Source: Rhododendron vialii
Taxonomy: Eukaryota; Streptophyta; Magnoliopsida; Ericales; Ericaceae
Assembly (NCBI RefSeq): GCF_030253575.1
Contig: NC_080560.1
Location: 10,722,501 to 10,786,500, forward strand
Reading direction: 5' to 3'
Length of the DNA stretch: 64,000 bases
In this document: piece after piece, positions 21,601 to 32,076 of the stretch
Layout of the letters: every line of letters begins with the position of its first letter
Numbering within the stretch: the stretch's first letter is position 1
The notes under the pieces: model-generated
What the model saw: the letters and a program-made list of their open reading frames with translations, nothing else
Databases searched by the model: none
What the model was told of the DNA's origin: nothing
Made by a program: the position numbers and the translations under genes

Positions 21601-22181
21601 CTACAAATTAAAATGTCAATATTTGGTGAAAATAGCAACAACAAAAAAAAGAACTAGATCTTTATCCAGTCAAATAATATAAAAATTCTTTCCAAATAAC
21701 TCAAAAATAAAATGAACCTAAGAAAAAGTTCATACCTTTGTAATGTCCTTAGGAAAATGAATGCAACAAGCTTGAGGACATGATTTGTAAGAACTTGAGC
21801 TTGAGATCGAACAAAGGAATGTAACAAGTTGAGAACACAGTATTTTTTTTTCATATAGTTGAAACATAACGTCAAAGATTGGAAGAACTAAAAAAATTGC
21901 TCCACTCTTATATGGAAAGAAACTAGCGGCAAGTGAAAAACTTCCATATGAAGAGTCAGACTCACATGCATGTTCAATGAAAATTTCCCTCTAAAACAAT
22001 ATTGTCCTTAGTGATCAGGAAGAGTTTTGTTATATTTTGTCATTCAAAATATTGTTTGACTTCTTTTAATGGAGTAGTTTGCATTCTCAATGTTATTATT
22101 AGTAGATGTTGGAATGAGTATAAAAAATTTAATTAAAACACTTTAAGTGCTTCTAACTTGTGCCCCAGGGCACCTTGTAGC
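18687..22181 (-). mobile_element. MULE with FAR1-type transposase, decayed
   Basis: The left end reads GCTAATAGGTGCCTCTGGGG. The right end, in reverse complement, reads GCTACAAGGTGCCCTGGGGC. Similarity continues for about 37 bp, giving terminal inverted repeats for a roughly 3.5-kb element. Inside, on the minus strand, are transposase exons of the FAR1/Mutator family (see 19280-21599). No clear 9-bp target duplication was found, which fits an old insertion. The alternative is a domesticated FAR1-related gene, but the inverted repeats and frame damage favour a transposon. Confidence 0.7.
19280..21599 (-). pseudogene. FAR1/MULE transposase-like gene, frameshifted
   Basis: Read on the minus strand, the N-terminus starts MDDECLDCELNQMKRRNTFD at 21599. 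It is followed by the FAR1 DNA-binding region (EEALIFYKNYADRNGF). The frame breaks near 21235, beside the conserved CGCQAHMR, and again near 21080 and 20945. The MULE transposase core (about 20525-20905) reads VVVFNTTYKINAYQMPFG. Family members usually have Asp in FDTTY, so the first catalytic acid is Asn here. The second acid is kept in ITDQDPW (20042-20518). The last block (19280-19966) holds a SWIM zinc finger (CSCKHFQFWGILCRH) and a C-terminal CxxC knuckle whose last Cys is Ser. A candidate intron lies at about 20519-20535, and a longer gap at about 19967-20041. Active transposition is unlikely. Confidence 0.75.
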
Positions 22182-22194
22182 ATTTGACTTGCTC

Positions 22195-22202
22195 TATAAA
22201 TA
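22195..22202 (+). promoter_or_regulatory. TATA box of the CYP716-like gene
   Basis: TATAAATA lies 81 bp before the start codon at 22283. It is only 13 bp beyond the end of the MULE inverted repeat at 22181. Confidence 0.55.
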
Positions 22203-22282
22203 ACATGGAAGCTTACTGGAGTAGTAGATTTCCAGTACTCGATTCCTAACTAATTTTACTATCTCCCAGAAACAGAAACTTC

Positions 22283-24804
22283 ATGGAAGCTTTCTCACTA
22301 GCCATTGCTTTTCTTCTTATCTTTTTCACTATCAGCTTCTTTGCTTTCAGAAATGCATCCAGTAGTGCTGATTCAAACCTGCCACCGGGCGGCTCCGGGT
22401 GGCCTATTGTGGGCGAAACCCTGGATTTCATGGTAAACCCCGAGAAGTTCGTTAGCGATAGGATGAAGAAACACTCTCCGGACATCTTCAGGACCAATTT
22501 TTTCGGAGAAAAGATTGTGATCATATGCGGCCCCAATGGCCACAAGTTCCTCTTCTCCAACGAGGACAAGCACTTCACCGCCTACGTGCCCAAGGCCATG
22601 CAAAAGCTCTTCTTGTCCACCCAATTACAGAACTCCGATAAGGTTCTGAGCAACGACGAGATGAAGTTGCCACGGTTCATGGCATTTTTTTTGAAGCCCG
22701 AGGCGTTGGTCAATTACGTGGCAGGTAATTCGATCTATATCTATTACTCCTATCTACAAGCAAAGTTGTCGGGAAAAAAAATCTTCATACAGCATGATCT
22801 GGCGTTTCACATTTCTCCGTTTTTAAAAAATCTAAAGTCATATTCTTATATAGATGACACTGCCAGACCTGACAGTGTCATTGTCGTGCATGAGATTTCT
22901 GAGCAGTAGTTTTTCTTGCTTGGCAGGTATGGACTCCATTATCCAAAAACAGTTGAAGACTCACTTGGAAGGCAAGGCCGAAGTGAAGATGCACACTTTC
23001 TGCAGGTCCATAACCTTGACCCTCGCGTGTCGCTTCTTCTTGGGCCTCGAAAACCCAGAAAGGATCGCGAAACTCGTCGGCCAGTTCGACAAAGTGACCC
23101 ACGGGATTCACAATCTTCCTCTGAACATCCCCGGGACCGCGTTTCACAACGCGGTCAGAGCCGCCTGGGTGATTCGCAAGGAGCTCGTGGACGTCATAGC
23201 GGAGAAGAGAGCGCGAGTGGCTTCCGGGGCGCCTACTCAGGATGTGTGCACTTCGATGGTTGTTGAAGGGATGTCGGATGAGGAAATCAGTGAGAAGATA
23301 ATGGCGTTTTTAGTGGCTGGATATAGTACAGTTGCTAACACCATTACTTTCTTCGTGAAATTTGTTGGAGAGAGACCTGATGTTTATCACAAGATCTTAT
23401 CAGGTAATTAAAATTTTTGTTTGATTGTTTTAATGGTTCTTCTATCGTTTAGAGAAATTTGAATAGACCAAAAAGAAAGAACTTAAGGTAGATAAACTAG
23501 AAGTAATAGGGAATCCTAGGAGTTGGCTTGACGATTAAGGTTTCAGTTAAGGACGGAACCAGAATTTTACCTTAGCAGTAACGAAATGTATACTAAAAAA
23601 ATCTAATAGTGACGAGACTATATAAGTTGGACATAATTTTTTTTTTTACATATAATAATTGTATTTTTTAAAATTCTTGTCGTGGCGATTGCCGCTACTA
23701 GACCCCCCCCCCCCCGGTCCTATCCTTGGTTTCAGTTTTACGAATTAGAGTGTTCATGAATCATCAAGCCGTCGTCGCGTGTAGCGAATAAGGCAATAAG
23801 GTTTCTGTTAGTGCTGTAATTTGTTGTTCATAGTAAGGTTTAAAAGATACTTAATTAGAATCGAATTTCTTTCTGCTAGATCTCATGATCAAAACCTCGT
23901 ACATACTACATATTATAAATTCTTATGGTTCAGTTCATTTGAAGCTTTGTCTCGACTGTAAATTTGTAACCTGCTAATGAACAGTGAGGTTGGTTCTCCA
24001 AAAAAAATATATACGTTTTTCTTGCATGCCTTACTTGTACACAGACTGATGTACCTAACTTTTTTTTTTCTTTCCCTTTTTGTGAAATTTAGAGCAATTG
24101 GAGATCTCAAAGTCAAAACAAGCAGAAGAACTCCTATGCTGGGGTGACATGCAAAAAATGAAGTACTCCTGGGCTGTTGTGTGTGAATCAATGAGGGTGA
24201 TTCCTCCGGTTCTAGGAACTTTCAGAGAGGCCATAACCGACTTTTCATATGCTGGTTTCACTGTTCCAAAGGGGTGGAAGGTGTGAATATAAACATGCAT
24301 AATTAAGAAATTAAAAAAGAACTTAGAATGTTTTGTTGGCTAGTCAGTATTAATCTCTCTTTCACACACACACACGTGTGTGTGGCTTCATCATATATAA
24401 GTAAGTCCACGTATTAATCACACACACACACACATATGTAGCTTCATCATATATAAGTAAGTCCAGATTAATTGCCGTCATGACTATATTTTTATTTTCA
24501 GGTGTTTTGGACCGTTAACACGACACAAAGAAACCCTGAGTACTTTCGGGAACCGTATAAATTCGACCCGTCAAGATTCATGGAAGGTGACGGAATGCCA
24601 TTGTACACTTTTGTGCCATTTGGAGGAGGACCTAGAATGTGCCCTGGGAAAGAATACGCTCGATTCGTGATCCTCGCTTTCATCCACAACTTGGTTAAAA
24701 AGTTTAAATGGGAAGTGGTTGTCCCTAATGAGAGAGTTTTAGGTGGCATGATGCCATACCCGGAGAACGGACTTCCGGTTCGACTGCATCCTCGCTACGT
24801 TTAA
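22283..24804 (+). CDS. CYP716-family-like cytochrome P450, four exons, about 469 aa
   Basis: Membrane-bound monooxygenase of the family that oxidises triterpene skeletons in many eudicots; the substrate here is unknown. Exons are 22283-22724, 22927-23403, 24093-24280 and 24502-24804, all with GT-AG borders and consistent phases. An N-terminal hydrophobic anchor (residues about 5-22) is followed by the hinge [13 protein letters not shown]. The K-helix ExxR is ESMR, the PERF-like motif is FDPSRF, and the heme loop is [13 protein letters not shown] with the Cys ligand. MKYSW and FREAITDF are family hallmarks. Oddities: the oxygen-binding I-helix reads AGYSTV, where family members usually have an acid (GGHDT). 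The loop before it is about ten residues shorter than in typical CYP716A. Intron 2 holds a hAT MITE (23548-23728) and intron 3 a duplicated CA-rich segment. Probably expressed; activity is uncertain because of the I-helix change. Confidence 0.85.
23548..23728. mobile_element. hAT-type MITE in P450 intron 2
   Basis: This is a 181-bp element starting TAAGGACGGAACCAG and ending CCTATCCTTG (imperfect inverted ends). It is bounded by an exact 8-bp duplication, GTTTCAGT, at 23540-23547 and 23729-23736. It contains a run of 14 C. It is related to 58426-58599. Confidence 0.8.
24366..24465. repeat. CA/GT microsatellite with a duplicated 30-bp flank in P450 intron 3
   Basis: Two CACACA tracts are each followed by a copy of GCTTCATCATATATAAGTAA with CTCC-free spacing. 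The unit is about 60 bp. It lies within the intron between 24280 and 24502. Confidence 0.7.
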
Positions 24805-25089
24805 TCGACTTATTGGAATGTAATTTACTTCTAGATTGGATACATAATAATTTGGACTTTTCTAGTTCATTAAGTGTAATTAGTTTGAACATCTTGTATT
24901 TGTAATGTTTCTTTAGCTCCATGAAAGGATATATCCACTTTCTGTCGTACTGTAGACCTAAAGTGCAACAATTTGAATGACATTGGAATGTGCTTGGAAG
25001 AACATCTTGTTTACTACTCAAGAGGCTTGAGTAAAATAGTTCTACCATCTGTTTCATTTATAATAGTGTTCGGCCTTCTGATACCACTC
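24805..25089. other. 3' flank of the P450 gene
   Basis: No gene is visible. AATAAT and TTTGTAATGTTT-like sequences at about 24845-24910 could serve as polyadenylation signals. Confidence 0.3.
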
Positions 25090-26865
25090 TTAAGCATCAA
25101 CAAAATCGATCATCGCAGAAAAACATTTTATTAAAACTCGAAAGGGTACATTGAGACAGGAATGAGGAAGTCTCACACTTAGACCATACAAGTTGGAAAC
25201 TAAGGAAGGCTAACCCGACTACCGAAGAAAAAACAAAAGCAGATGAAAACTCCCCAATATCCAATAAGGCATTGGATGGGCAGAACAGCTCAAAGAAGTG
25301 AAGACCTTTACATGCTAATCCTTCTAATCCATGCTAGGCACCTCTGGAAATTTTCAATGGAATAATCCTGCGGATCATATTTCCCTTTGATCCAAAAAGC
25401 CGCTCTAGTCTTTACTAGGTCTGCCGCCTCTAGCCATTTCGTTGTTGAAGGTAAGGTCATTTCGTGCTTTCCATATTGACCAAGCAACTGCATTCCAATG
25501 CTCCAATAGACAAAATCAAGGCAGAATCTTTGAAGCAGGACTGATAATTGAGGAAAGATTACACACGGCAACTGTTTAATTCCTACTGCAACATGCTTTC
25601 TCTAACCTCTTAAACCTATTAGCAAACCACCAGTTCGCAAATATAGAAATAGAAGGAGGGCATACCCTATACGTGTCGCACCATTTGAGAATAGCAGACC
25701 ATACAAACCAAGCAAAATTACAATGGAGCATGAGACGGACAAGGGTATCGAAGTCATTGAGACACAACGGGCATGGCGCATCACCAGGGCTTGTCTCCAT
25801 CAAAATCCTCTATGGAGAAGAACTGATCTTGTTGCAATTCTACCATGCAAAAGTTGCCAAGAAAAAACTTCCGATTTAGCCGGGCAAAGATTCCTCCACA
25901 CCTTTACTAAGCTCTGAATTGAAGTTCTGATTCTGTTTCTCTCATTGTGTGTATGCAGAACTTACAGTGAACCTTTTGCTAGAACTCCACATCCATTCAA
26001 TGAAGTTCCCATACAAAGAGGGATCTTCTAAATAGCAGATTCCACGTTTCATTTCCATGATCCACCGAACAAATCTTTAATCATTGCACTCTTCTGTTCT
26101 GATCATAAGAATAGTCTGAGGAATTCCTGATTGAGAGGAATAACACCAATCCACACCTGATGGCAGGACTTAGTTGAATCTCCTGCTTGAACTTTGATTC
26201 CGAAACTTGTTTGTATAATCTGATGAAGCATGGCTTTTTGATCTCCCACTGAGCAAATGTCAGTCCAAATGGCAGAAGTTTTACCATGAGCCCCTGGTTT
26301 TGGCAGAAAACAAGAATCCTTCAACTTGTAGAAATCTCCACCACCGTTTGGCAAGCAAGTCTTCATTGTGGACCGAAAGCCTTTTGATTCCCAAACCATC
26401 TGACTTCCTGCTTCTAGTAACAGAATCTCATTTCACCATATGCACTTTCTCTTTCTATTGAGTCACCACAAAGAAAGTCCCTTTGAAGCTTCTCGAACCT
26501 TTTAGCAACTGAGGATGGCATTTTGCAAAGTGAGGTATAGCAAACTGGGAGGTTACTAAGAGGAGATTTGATTTGATATGATTCAATCTGTCCCCCTAAT
26601 GACAAAAATCAGCCTTTCCACACTTGAAGTCGCTTAGAAGTCCTATCGACAATGGACCCCAAGTTTTGGCCCTCCTTGGGTTGGCCCTAGTGTCGAAGGC
26701 CTAGGTACTTCATTGGCAGGTTTCCTTTCATGCATTGTATAATTTCAGGCATCTCATTCAATTCTTGATCCGAGACTCCAACACCACACAGCATACTTTT
26801 TTGAGAAATTCACTTTCAATCCAGACAGCATCGGAAAACACCTTAGTATGTGTTTTGATATTCAT
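25090..26865 (-). pseudogene. LINE-type non-LTR retrotransposon fragment
   Basis: On the minus strand, from about 26865 downward, there are broken reading frames of a plant LINE reverse transcriptase. Recognisable parts are the LKVNFSKS-like block, MKYLGL and an RRAKTWGPIV-type block. Then come SPLSNLPVCYTSLCKMP and FEKLQRDFLCGD (26414-26605), and the C-terminal zinc-binding domain with CPLCLNDFDTLVRLMLHC (25576-25803). Several stops and frameshifts separate the blocks. The N-terminal endonuclease and RT active site (YxDD) are absent, so this is a 5'-truncated, dead copy. The 3' end lies near 25090 on the P450 side, where an AAAAC/TTTTATT-rich stretch may mark the old tail. Confidence 0.8.
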
Positions 26866-27371
26866 GATCTCCTCTTTGTTGGTAGATAACTAATCAAATA
26901 AGAGCAATATACGCAACGAAAGGAGTATATTTTTGGATCTCTCTCCTTTATAGATCTTCTGGACAAGATCTGCGTATTGCAAACATTGGCTTTTTCTGTC
27001 CATTCTATGTCATTCGATCCGTTGGTCCACAATCTTGTTTCCAAAGCAAACGCTAAGGTTTTGGTGTGTGTTGTAAGGAAGATATTTTCTCGGATTCTCA
27101 CATTTCTCTTTTATGTTGTTTTACGTATCTCCAAAAAAGCTGACTCAAAAAGTTTAGTTGTACAGAAAATAAATTATCAAATTAAACCGTTCTTCACAAA
27201 TTATTGCCAAATTTAGCTTCGATGGATTTCGAGTATTCTGTATAACATTGTACAGTTGCACATGCTCGATATTTGTCAAATTATAAGCGTCCTTTGCCAA
27301 AATTGCTTAAGATCAGAACAACTGTGTGTGTGTCAGCCGGCTGAAAAGTAAATGGTGAGGACCATTTTACT
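26866..27371. other. Intergenic, nothing recognised
   Basis: A few short chance frames occur without recognisable motifs. Confidence 0.5.
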
Positions 27372-27590
27372 TTCAAAAATACTAGAGGCATATCGGGTGT
27401 GGCACACCTCAGCCACACCCATTTCATATACAGGTGGAGCCCGCTGAAACGGATCCGAGCCCGTTGAAATGGGTCCTACCTGTATGTGAGAGGGGTGTGG
27501 CTGAGATGTGCTACACCCGATGTGTCCCTAGCACCACTATAGGGGTGTGGCTGAGATGTGCTACACCCGATGTGTCCCTAGCACCACTAT
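27372..27590. mobile_element. Foldback element with a perfect 50-bp tandem duplication at one end
   Basis: The left arm contains CGGGTGTGGCACACCTCAGC, and the right arm has the complementary GCTGAGATGTGCTACACCCG. The right end, AGGGGTGTGGCTGAG to CACCACTAT, occurs twice head to tail without mismatch (27491-27540 and 27541-27590). Confidence 0.65.
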
Positions 27591-28782
27591 TTTACTGTTA
27601 CACTAAGGCTCTCCCGAAAGAGAAATAAGTATTTATTTTTAAAGAAGGTAATTTCGAGTTAAAAAATAATGTTCTTACATAAATAATTTTTCTATCAATA
27701 TAGATCTTGTTTGATAGATTTTATTGAAATCTTTAATACAGTGCAAAAAAAATTTGAAAATTATTTTCATTTACATTATTTTTGAGTTTGAAACTGTAAA
27801 ATAAGTACTTATTTTTTAAGAACGTATTCTGGAATGGGGCCAATATACCCTAATTCTACCACTACAACACTCATCTTCTCTCAAAATTAATACATTTCTA
27901 ACACACAAAATTGAGACCCATTTTTTATGCTTTACGTCATATAGCAAACACTAAAACACCCACAGGGCCACACCACTAGAGATGCTCTAAATATTAGATT
28001 TCTTTCCGCGCTATATCCAGCTGTACATTTTCTAATGTGATCAATTTTTGAAATCTATTTAACTACAATGAACCATAGATGCAGGAGAGCCAAAGCCTAA
28101 ATACTCCATTAACTTCAATTAATACTATGGCGTAGCTCACTTCTCTGATTCCCCATCTCTCTTATCTAGCCCTACCTCATAATGTGAGCATTAAAGTTCC
28201 ATAAGCTTTTTTTGACAAGTGAATGCCGGGCTAGCTTATGCGTAGCTCAACTATTTTTTATTTTTACAAGCACGCATGTACCGTGTACGTAGGGCATTAC
28301 CACTATGGACACAACCATTAGTGCTATCAATTTTTTTGTGGCAACTAAAGGTTTGTCTGATCAATAAATAGAATGTTCTGGAAATTGATTTCTACACCCA
28401 TAATTGATGCAAAGACTCTATTTTTTTTGTCTTTCAGCAAGTAAATTACAAAACAGTCCCTCCACACACTTTTTTACAAATTTTAGGGACTGTTCTATAA
28501 ATTCACCGACTTAAAACTAAAAAAATACAGTAAATGTTTACATCAATTAAGAAAGTGTAGAAATGAATTTTATTTCTTGCCATTTTCTCAATGAACTCAA
28601 CAACACAGACAACCCTCCTTTTTTCCACCATGGTTTTTTGAGCAATCAAACGTATAGCACCAAACTAATTAAATCAATCAATGATATATCACTATCAGTA
28701 ATTCACAACAACTACATATATAGTCACCACCAAAACAACGACAAAAAAAATTAAATGAAATAGCAGAAAGAAGAGGTAAAAA
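27591..28782. other. AT-rich intergenic sequence
   Basis: No gene. About 28131-28315 is the partner of the diverged repeat at about 18062-18240. Weak inverted similarity is seen between about 27631 and 27830. Confidence 0.4.
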
Positions 28783-29892
28783 TCAACCTAAATTGCTTGA
28801 ATTCTTAGTCACAACACTCTTGTTCCTCCCAAGCCTTTTCTTCCCACACTGATGCTTTGAACACTTACACCCACTCTTCTTCCGCCCATAAACCACCACC
28901 CCCTCCTCCTCCTCCACCACCTTCCCCTCTCTCCTCGAATCTCCGGCCGACGCCAACTCCTCTGTCTCTCCTCCACCACTCCCACTCCCACTCCCACTCC
29001 CAATCTCAACCTTCTCCCCCTCCCTCCTAATCCACCACTCCCTCATCCTCCCCCGAACCTCGCACTCCAATTCCTCGTGCCCCCCGTCGCAAAACCCGCA
29101 CTTCGCGTCCTCTTCTCCATCCCTGCTCCTTATGATTCTCACTTGCTCCCAAGTAAAAGCAAGCCTCGATGCATCGCCCAACGAACCGGGTTTCTGCGGT
29201 TCGATCCAGTCCTTGAAATCCCTTCTCAACCCGTCAACGAAAATCCCCATAACCAAAGGGTCGAGGATTCCATGTCCGGACCACTGGTTCAAGCTCCACT
29301 AAAGCCTCAAAAAGTAGGACCGGACCGACTCCCCCCTCGCCTGGTTCAAATTCACGAGTTCAAACCGGAGTCGTTTGTCGTAGTCCGGCACTCTGTACGC
29401 GTCGGAGAACAAGGACTTAATTTCTTCCCAGGTGAGAGAAGGGTAGGGCTCAAAGTTGAGGTCGTACCACAGGGCGGCCTCTTCCTCGAGGGTCACGGGG
29501 AAGATCTTCATCATTGCTTCGACGGAGGAAACATTGTTCGCCCGGCAGACCTTCGAGAATAGGGTTAAATGGGCGGCCGGACACTCGCTGGGGTTTCCTC
29601 TGAAGACGGGAAAAGGGGCTATGTTTGCGCAGGAATCGGTTTGGGTAATGGATTTTGGTGAATTGGGCGAGTTTGGTGCTAGTGATGGGGTAAATTGGTC
29701 ATTGGAGCTAGCGACGCTAGTGAGTTCTTCATCTTCTTCTTCGTTTTCTTCGTCGGAGGGGTCAGGTTCGTACGGAGGAGAGCGGGGGAGTTTGTGGATT
29801 TTGCGTTGGTGGTTGTGCTTGGGGGTTTCGGAAGCCGATGATGTGGGGGAGAGATCGGGCGACCGGAAACGGTGTTTCGTCGGACGGGTCAT
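28783..29892 (-). pseudogene. Stand-alone retrotransposon gag-like gene with one in-frame amber codon
   Basis: From ATG at 29890-29892 (MTRPTKHRFRSPDL) the frame runs about 369 codons to 28783, open except for TAG at 29299-29301. The N-terminal third is Ser/Pro-rich with an acidic run (DEENEEEDEE). The middle is a gag-type domain: FPVFRGNP, then ALWYDLNFEPYPSLTWEEI, and after the stop GHGILDPLVMGIFVDGLRRD in the same frame. A CCHC-like knuckle, CGFCDGGHEELEC, follows, then a Gly/Ser repeat, acidic and basic tails. No protease, RT or LTR is next to it. The region is GC-richer than its neighbours and otherwise undamaged. That suggests either a domesticated gag gene inactivated recently or a lone fragment. 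A frame extending upstream to 30066 exists, but its start looks non-coding. Confidence 0.6.
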
Positions 29893-30806
29893 TTTGGGTT
29901 TTTGTAGAGAGGGAAGGAGAGGGTAAAACTGAATAGGGAGAGATTTCACAATTTCAGATTCTATTTGGAAGGTCTTGGTTACAGAGAGGGCGCGACAGAG
30001 TGTGACGGTTGAGCCCTCACGGATACGGTCACTCGAAAGGCGCGAACAAAGAGAAACGGTTTGCAAACTGACTTCCCTCCACCAGTCCGGACGAAAATTT
30101 CAAGTGGCGCCTTTTCTTACCAAATTTTAATGGAACATCTTTTGTTCAGAAATAATTTTATTTATTTATTATGAAAATTAATAAATGGTAGTAAGATTTT
30201 ACGTTTGATTGTGTAACAGATAATTTTTCTTTTTACGATATTGGAGAGAGAGAGAGCGCGCGCATGAGTTAAGTCACAAATCTCCGAACACGTTGATTTT
30301 AGTGTTTTGATTTAATTATCAATGGGGAGAACTTATTTGCTACTTACATCTTTTTATAATTAGAATATAAAAAGAACTTTACAAATGAAATTGGCCTATT
30401 ACTCAAAACAACAAAGCTATGTTTGGTTTGATAGAGTGGGAAGGGATAGAATGGTTATTTCTATGGAATGTCTATTTTGATATTTGGTTCACTAAAAATT
30501 AAAGGAATGGTCATTCCACATGAAATTATTATTCATCCAAATAAAAGAATAGCTATTCTATTTGAAAAGTAAAGAATTACAATTTCATTCCAGCATCCCT
30601 ATTTGAATTATTAATGTCACTCACATAATTACTAATGGCACTCCAAATTTTACTATTGGCACTTTAAATTCCATTCCATTGAGATGTGATTCTAGCATGC
30701 CAAACACAGGAATCGGAGTCTGAATTTCATTCTTGCTATTGATTCCTAGCAACTACTAAACAAGCGAATGGGAACGATTATTCCAGTCTCGATTTCTCCA
30801 ATTCTA
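29893..30806. other. Upstream flank and AT-rich intergenic sequence
   Basis: No gene. A short GAGAGA/GCGC tract lies at about 30242-30263. From about 30417 to 30770 the sequence has GTTTGGTTTG and CCAAACACAGG words near its ends, as in Harbinger-like MITEs, but no secure borders. Confidence 0.35.
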
Positions 30807-31299
30807 CTCCCTCCGTTTTCATTCTTTTGTCCCTCATCCTATCCCAATCGAATAAAAAACTAATTATAACTTTTAATTGGTAATACTATTTATATGCAAT
30901 ATGAATTTTGTTTAATAGATCTTAACAAGCTCTTTTAAACGATATTTTCAAAATCACCTACTCCCTCCGTCCCCCTTTTAAAGTTCAGTATTTCATTTTG
31001 GACTGTCCCTTAAAAAGTGTTCATTTTGTAAAGTTAGTGGATAAAAATTGAAATATTTTTTATTTTGCCTCTAAAAGTAGATTCCATTTTGAAAAGTTAG
31101 TGAGTTAAAGTGTAATGATGATGTCTCCATAGAAAGTAAGTAAGGAAAGTGAAGGTAAAAGTTGATGTGAAATGTGTAATGATGATATTTTCTTAATAAG
31201 TTGAAGTTATGAAGCAGGACATTTAAAAGGGGACGGAATGAGTAAAAAAATTATAAATTGCAAAATATAATCAATTGAAAAGAATGGAGACGGATAGAG
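30807..31299. mobile_element. Stowaway MITE (outer) disrupted by a second Stowaway MITE (30961-31242)
   Basis: The outer element starts CTCCCTCCGTTTTCATTC and ends GAATGGAGACGGATAGAG, with TA on both sides (30805-30806, 31300-31301). The inner element starts CTCCCTCCGTCCCCC and ends GGGGACGGAATGAG, with TA at 30959-30960 and 31243-31244. Both have the Tc1/mariner-type ends and TA targets of Stowaway. Confidence 0.8.
30961..31242. mobile_element. Inner Stowaway MITE, 282 bp
   Basis: Nested in 30807-31299. It belongs to the same family as 58024-58295, sharing AGTATTTCATTTTGG, TTGTAAAGTTAG and GAAGCAGGACA blocks in the same order. Confidence 0.85.
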
Positions 31300-31789
31300 T
31301 ATTTCATTCTTAATTTTATTTCATCCAACCAAATGCAATGGGGCCAGGTGAGCATGAGAAAAAGGATGAATGTTTATATTCTATTAAATTGTATGTTCGA
31401 ATCCCACAAAGTCTAAATATTTTAAACCATATGATCACTAGATGGTTTGTCTAATTTAAGGACTTCAAAATTAGTCGAATTGACGCAATTTGATCCAAAC
31501 ATTCAGTTATTGAAAAAAGAAACTGTTCGAGACAATGTGGAGTTTCATTTAAAAGTGATTTGCAAATCATTTTTCACAAGCAAAAGGCAGCCAATAGATT
31601 TTCAGAACACAAACAAAGCAATTACCTTATCTCAGAAACAGTTGATAAAAGTCCAACAAAACATTTATTATTGGGGAAGACAGAAATACCCTTGTCTTCC
31701 TCAGAAACCACACTTCTGCCATTAAACCCTGTAACCAGCAGTAAAGCCACCGAGATTACCTCTCTATGAACGACCGTCGCTCGTCACTT
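31300..31789. other. Intergenic, nothing recognised
   Basis: Short frames only, no motifs. Confidence 0.4.
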
Positions 31790-32076
31790 TGGAAACTTTA
31801 TATCCATTTCAAAGCAAATTGACAATGAGTGGAGAGATTTCAAATGTTATTAAGTGATCATCCATTCTACTCCCAAGCAATGTGGAATTCTATTTCCTTA
31901 ACATCCCCTCACGTGCAGCCGCATTTGAGGTCTGTCACGTGTGGTTACTTTTGGATCTTATCATCGTGCAACCTTTTTGCTGGTCTGTCATCGTGGAGTG
32001 TGGATTGTTAATTTTTAAAATGTGGGATGGAACGGGCCCCGCTCTGATACTATGTGGAAACTTTATGTCCACCTTG
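31790..32076 (-). mobile_element. TRIM-like element remnant at the 3' end of the unknown gene
   Basis: On the minus strand there is a 114-bp LTR-like block, 31790-31903, starting TGTTAAGG and ending CATAAAG-like TTTCCA. Upstream lies TAGTATCAGAGC (32041-32052), a near match to the Met-tRNA primer site. This is preceded by the end of a second LTR, GGACATAAAGTTTCCACA. Most of the 5' LTR is missing. Size and layout fit a terminal-repeat retrotransposon in miniature. Confidence 0.45.

Noticed and set aside
27491-27590. CRISPR-like or satellite array
   Set aside because: There are only two copies with no spacers, in a plant transposon context.
29299-29301. Programmed readthrough of the amber codon in the gag-like frame
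   Set aside because: The following bases do not match a known leaky-stop context and the stop lies inside the gag domain, not at a gag-pol border.
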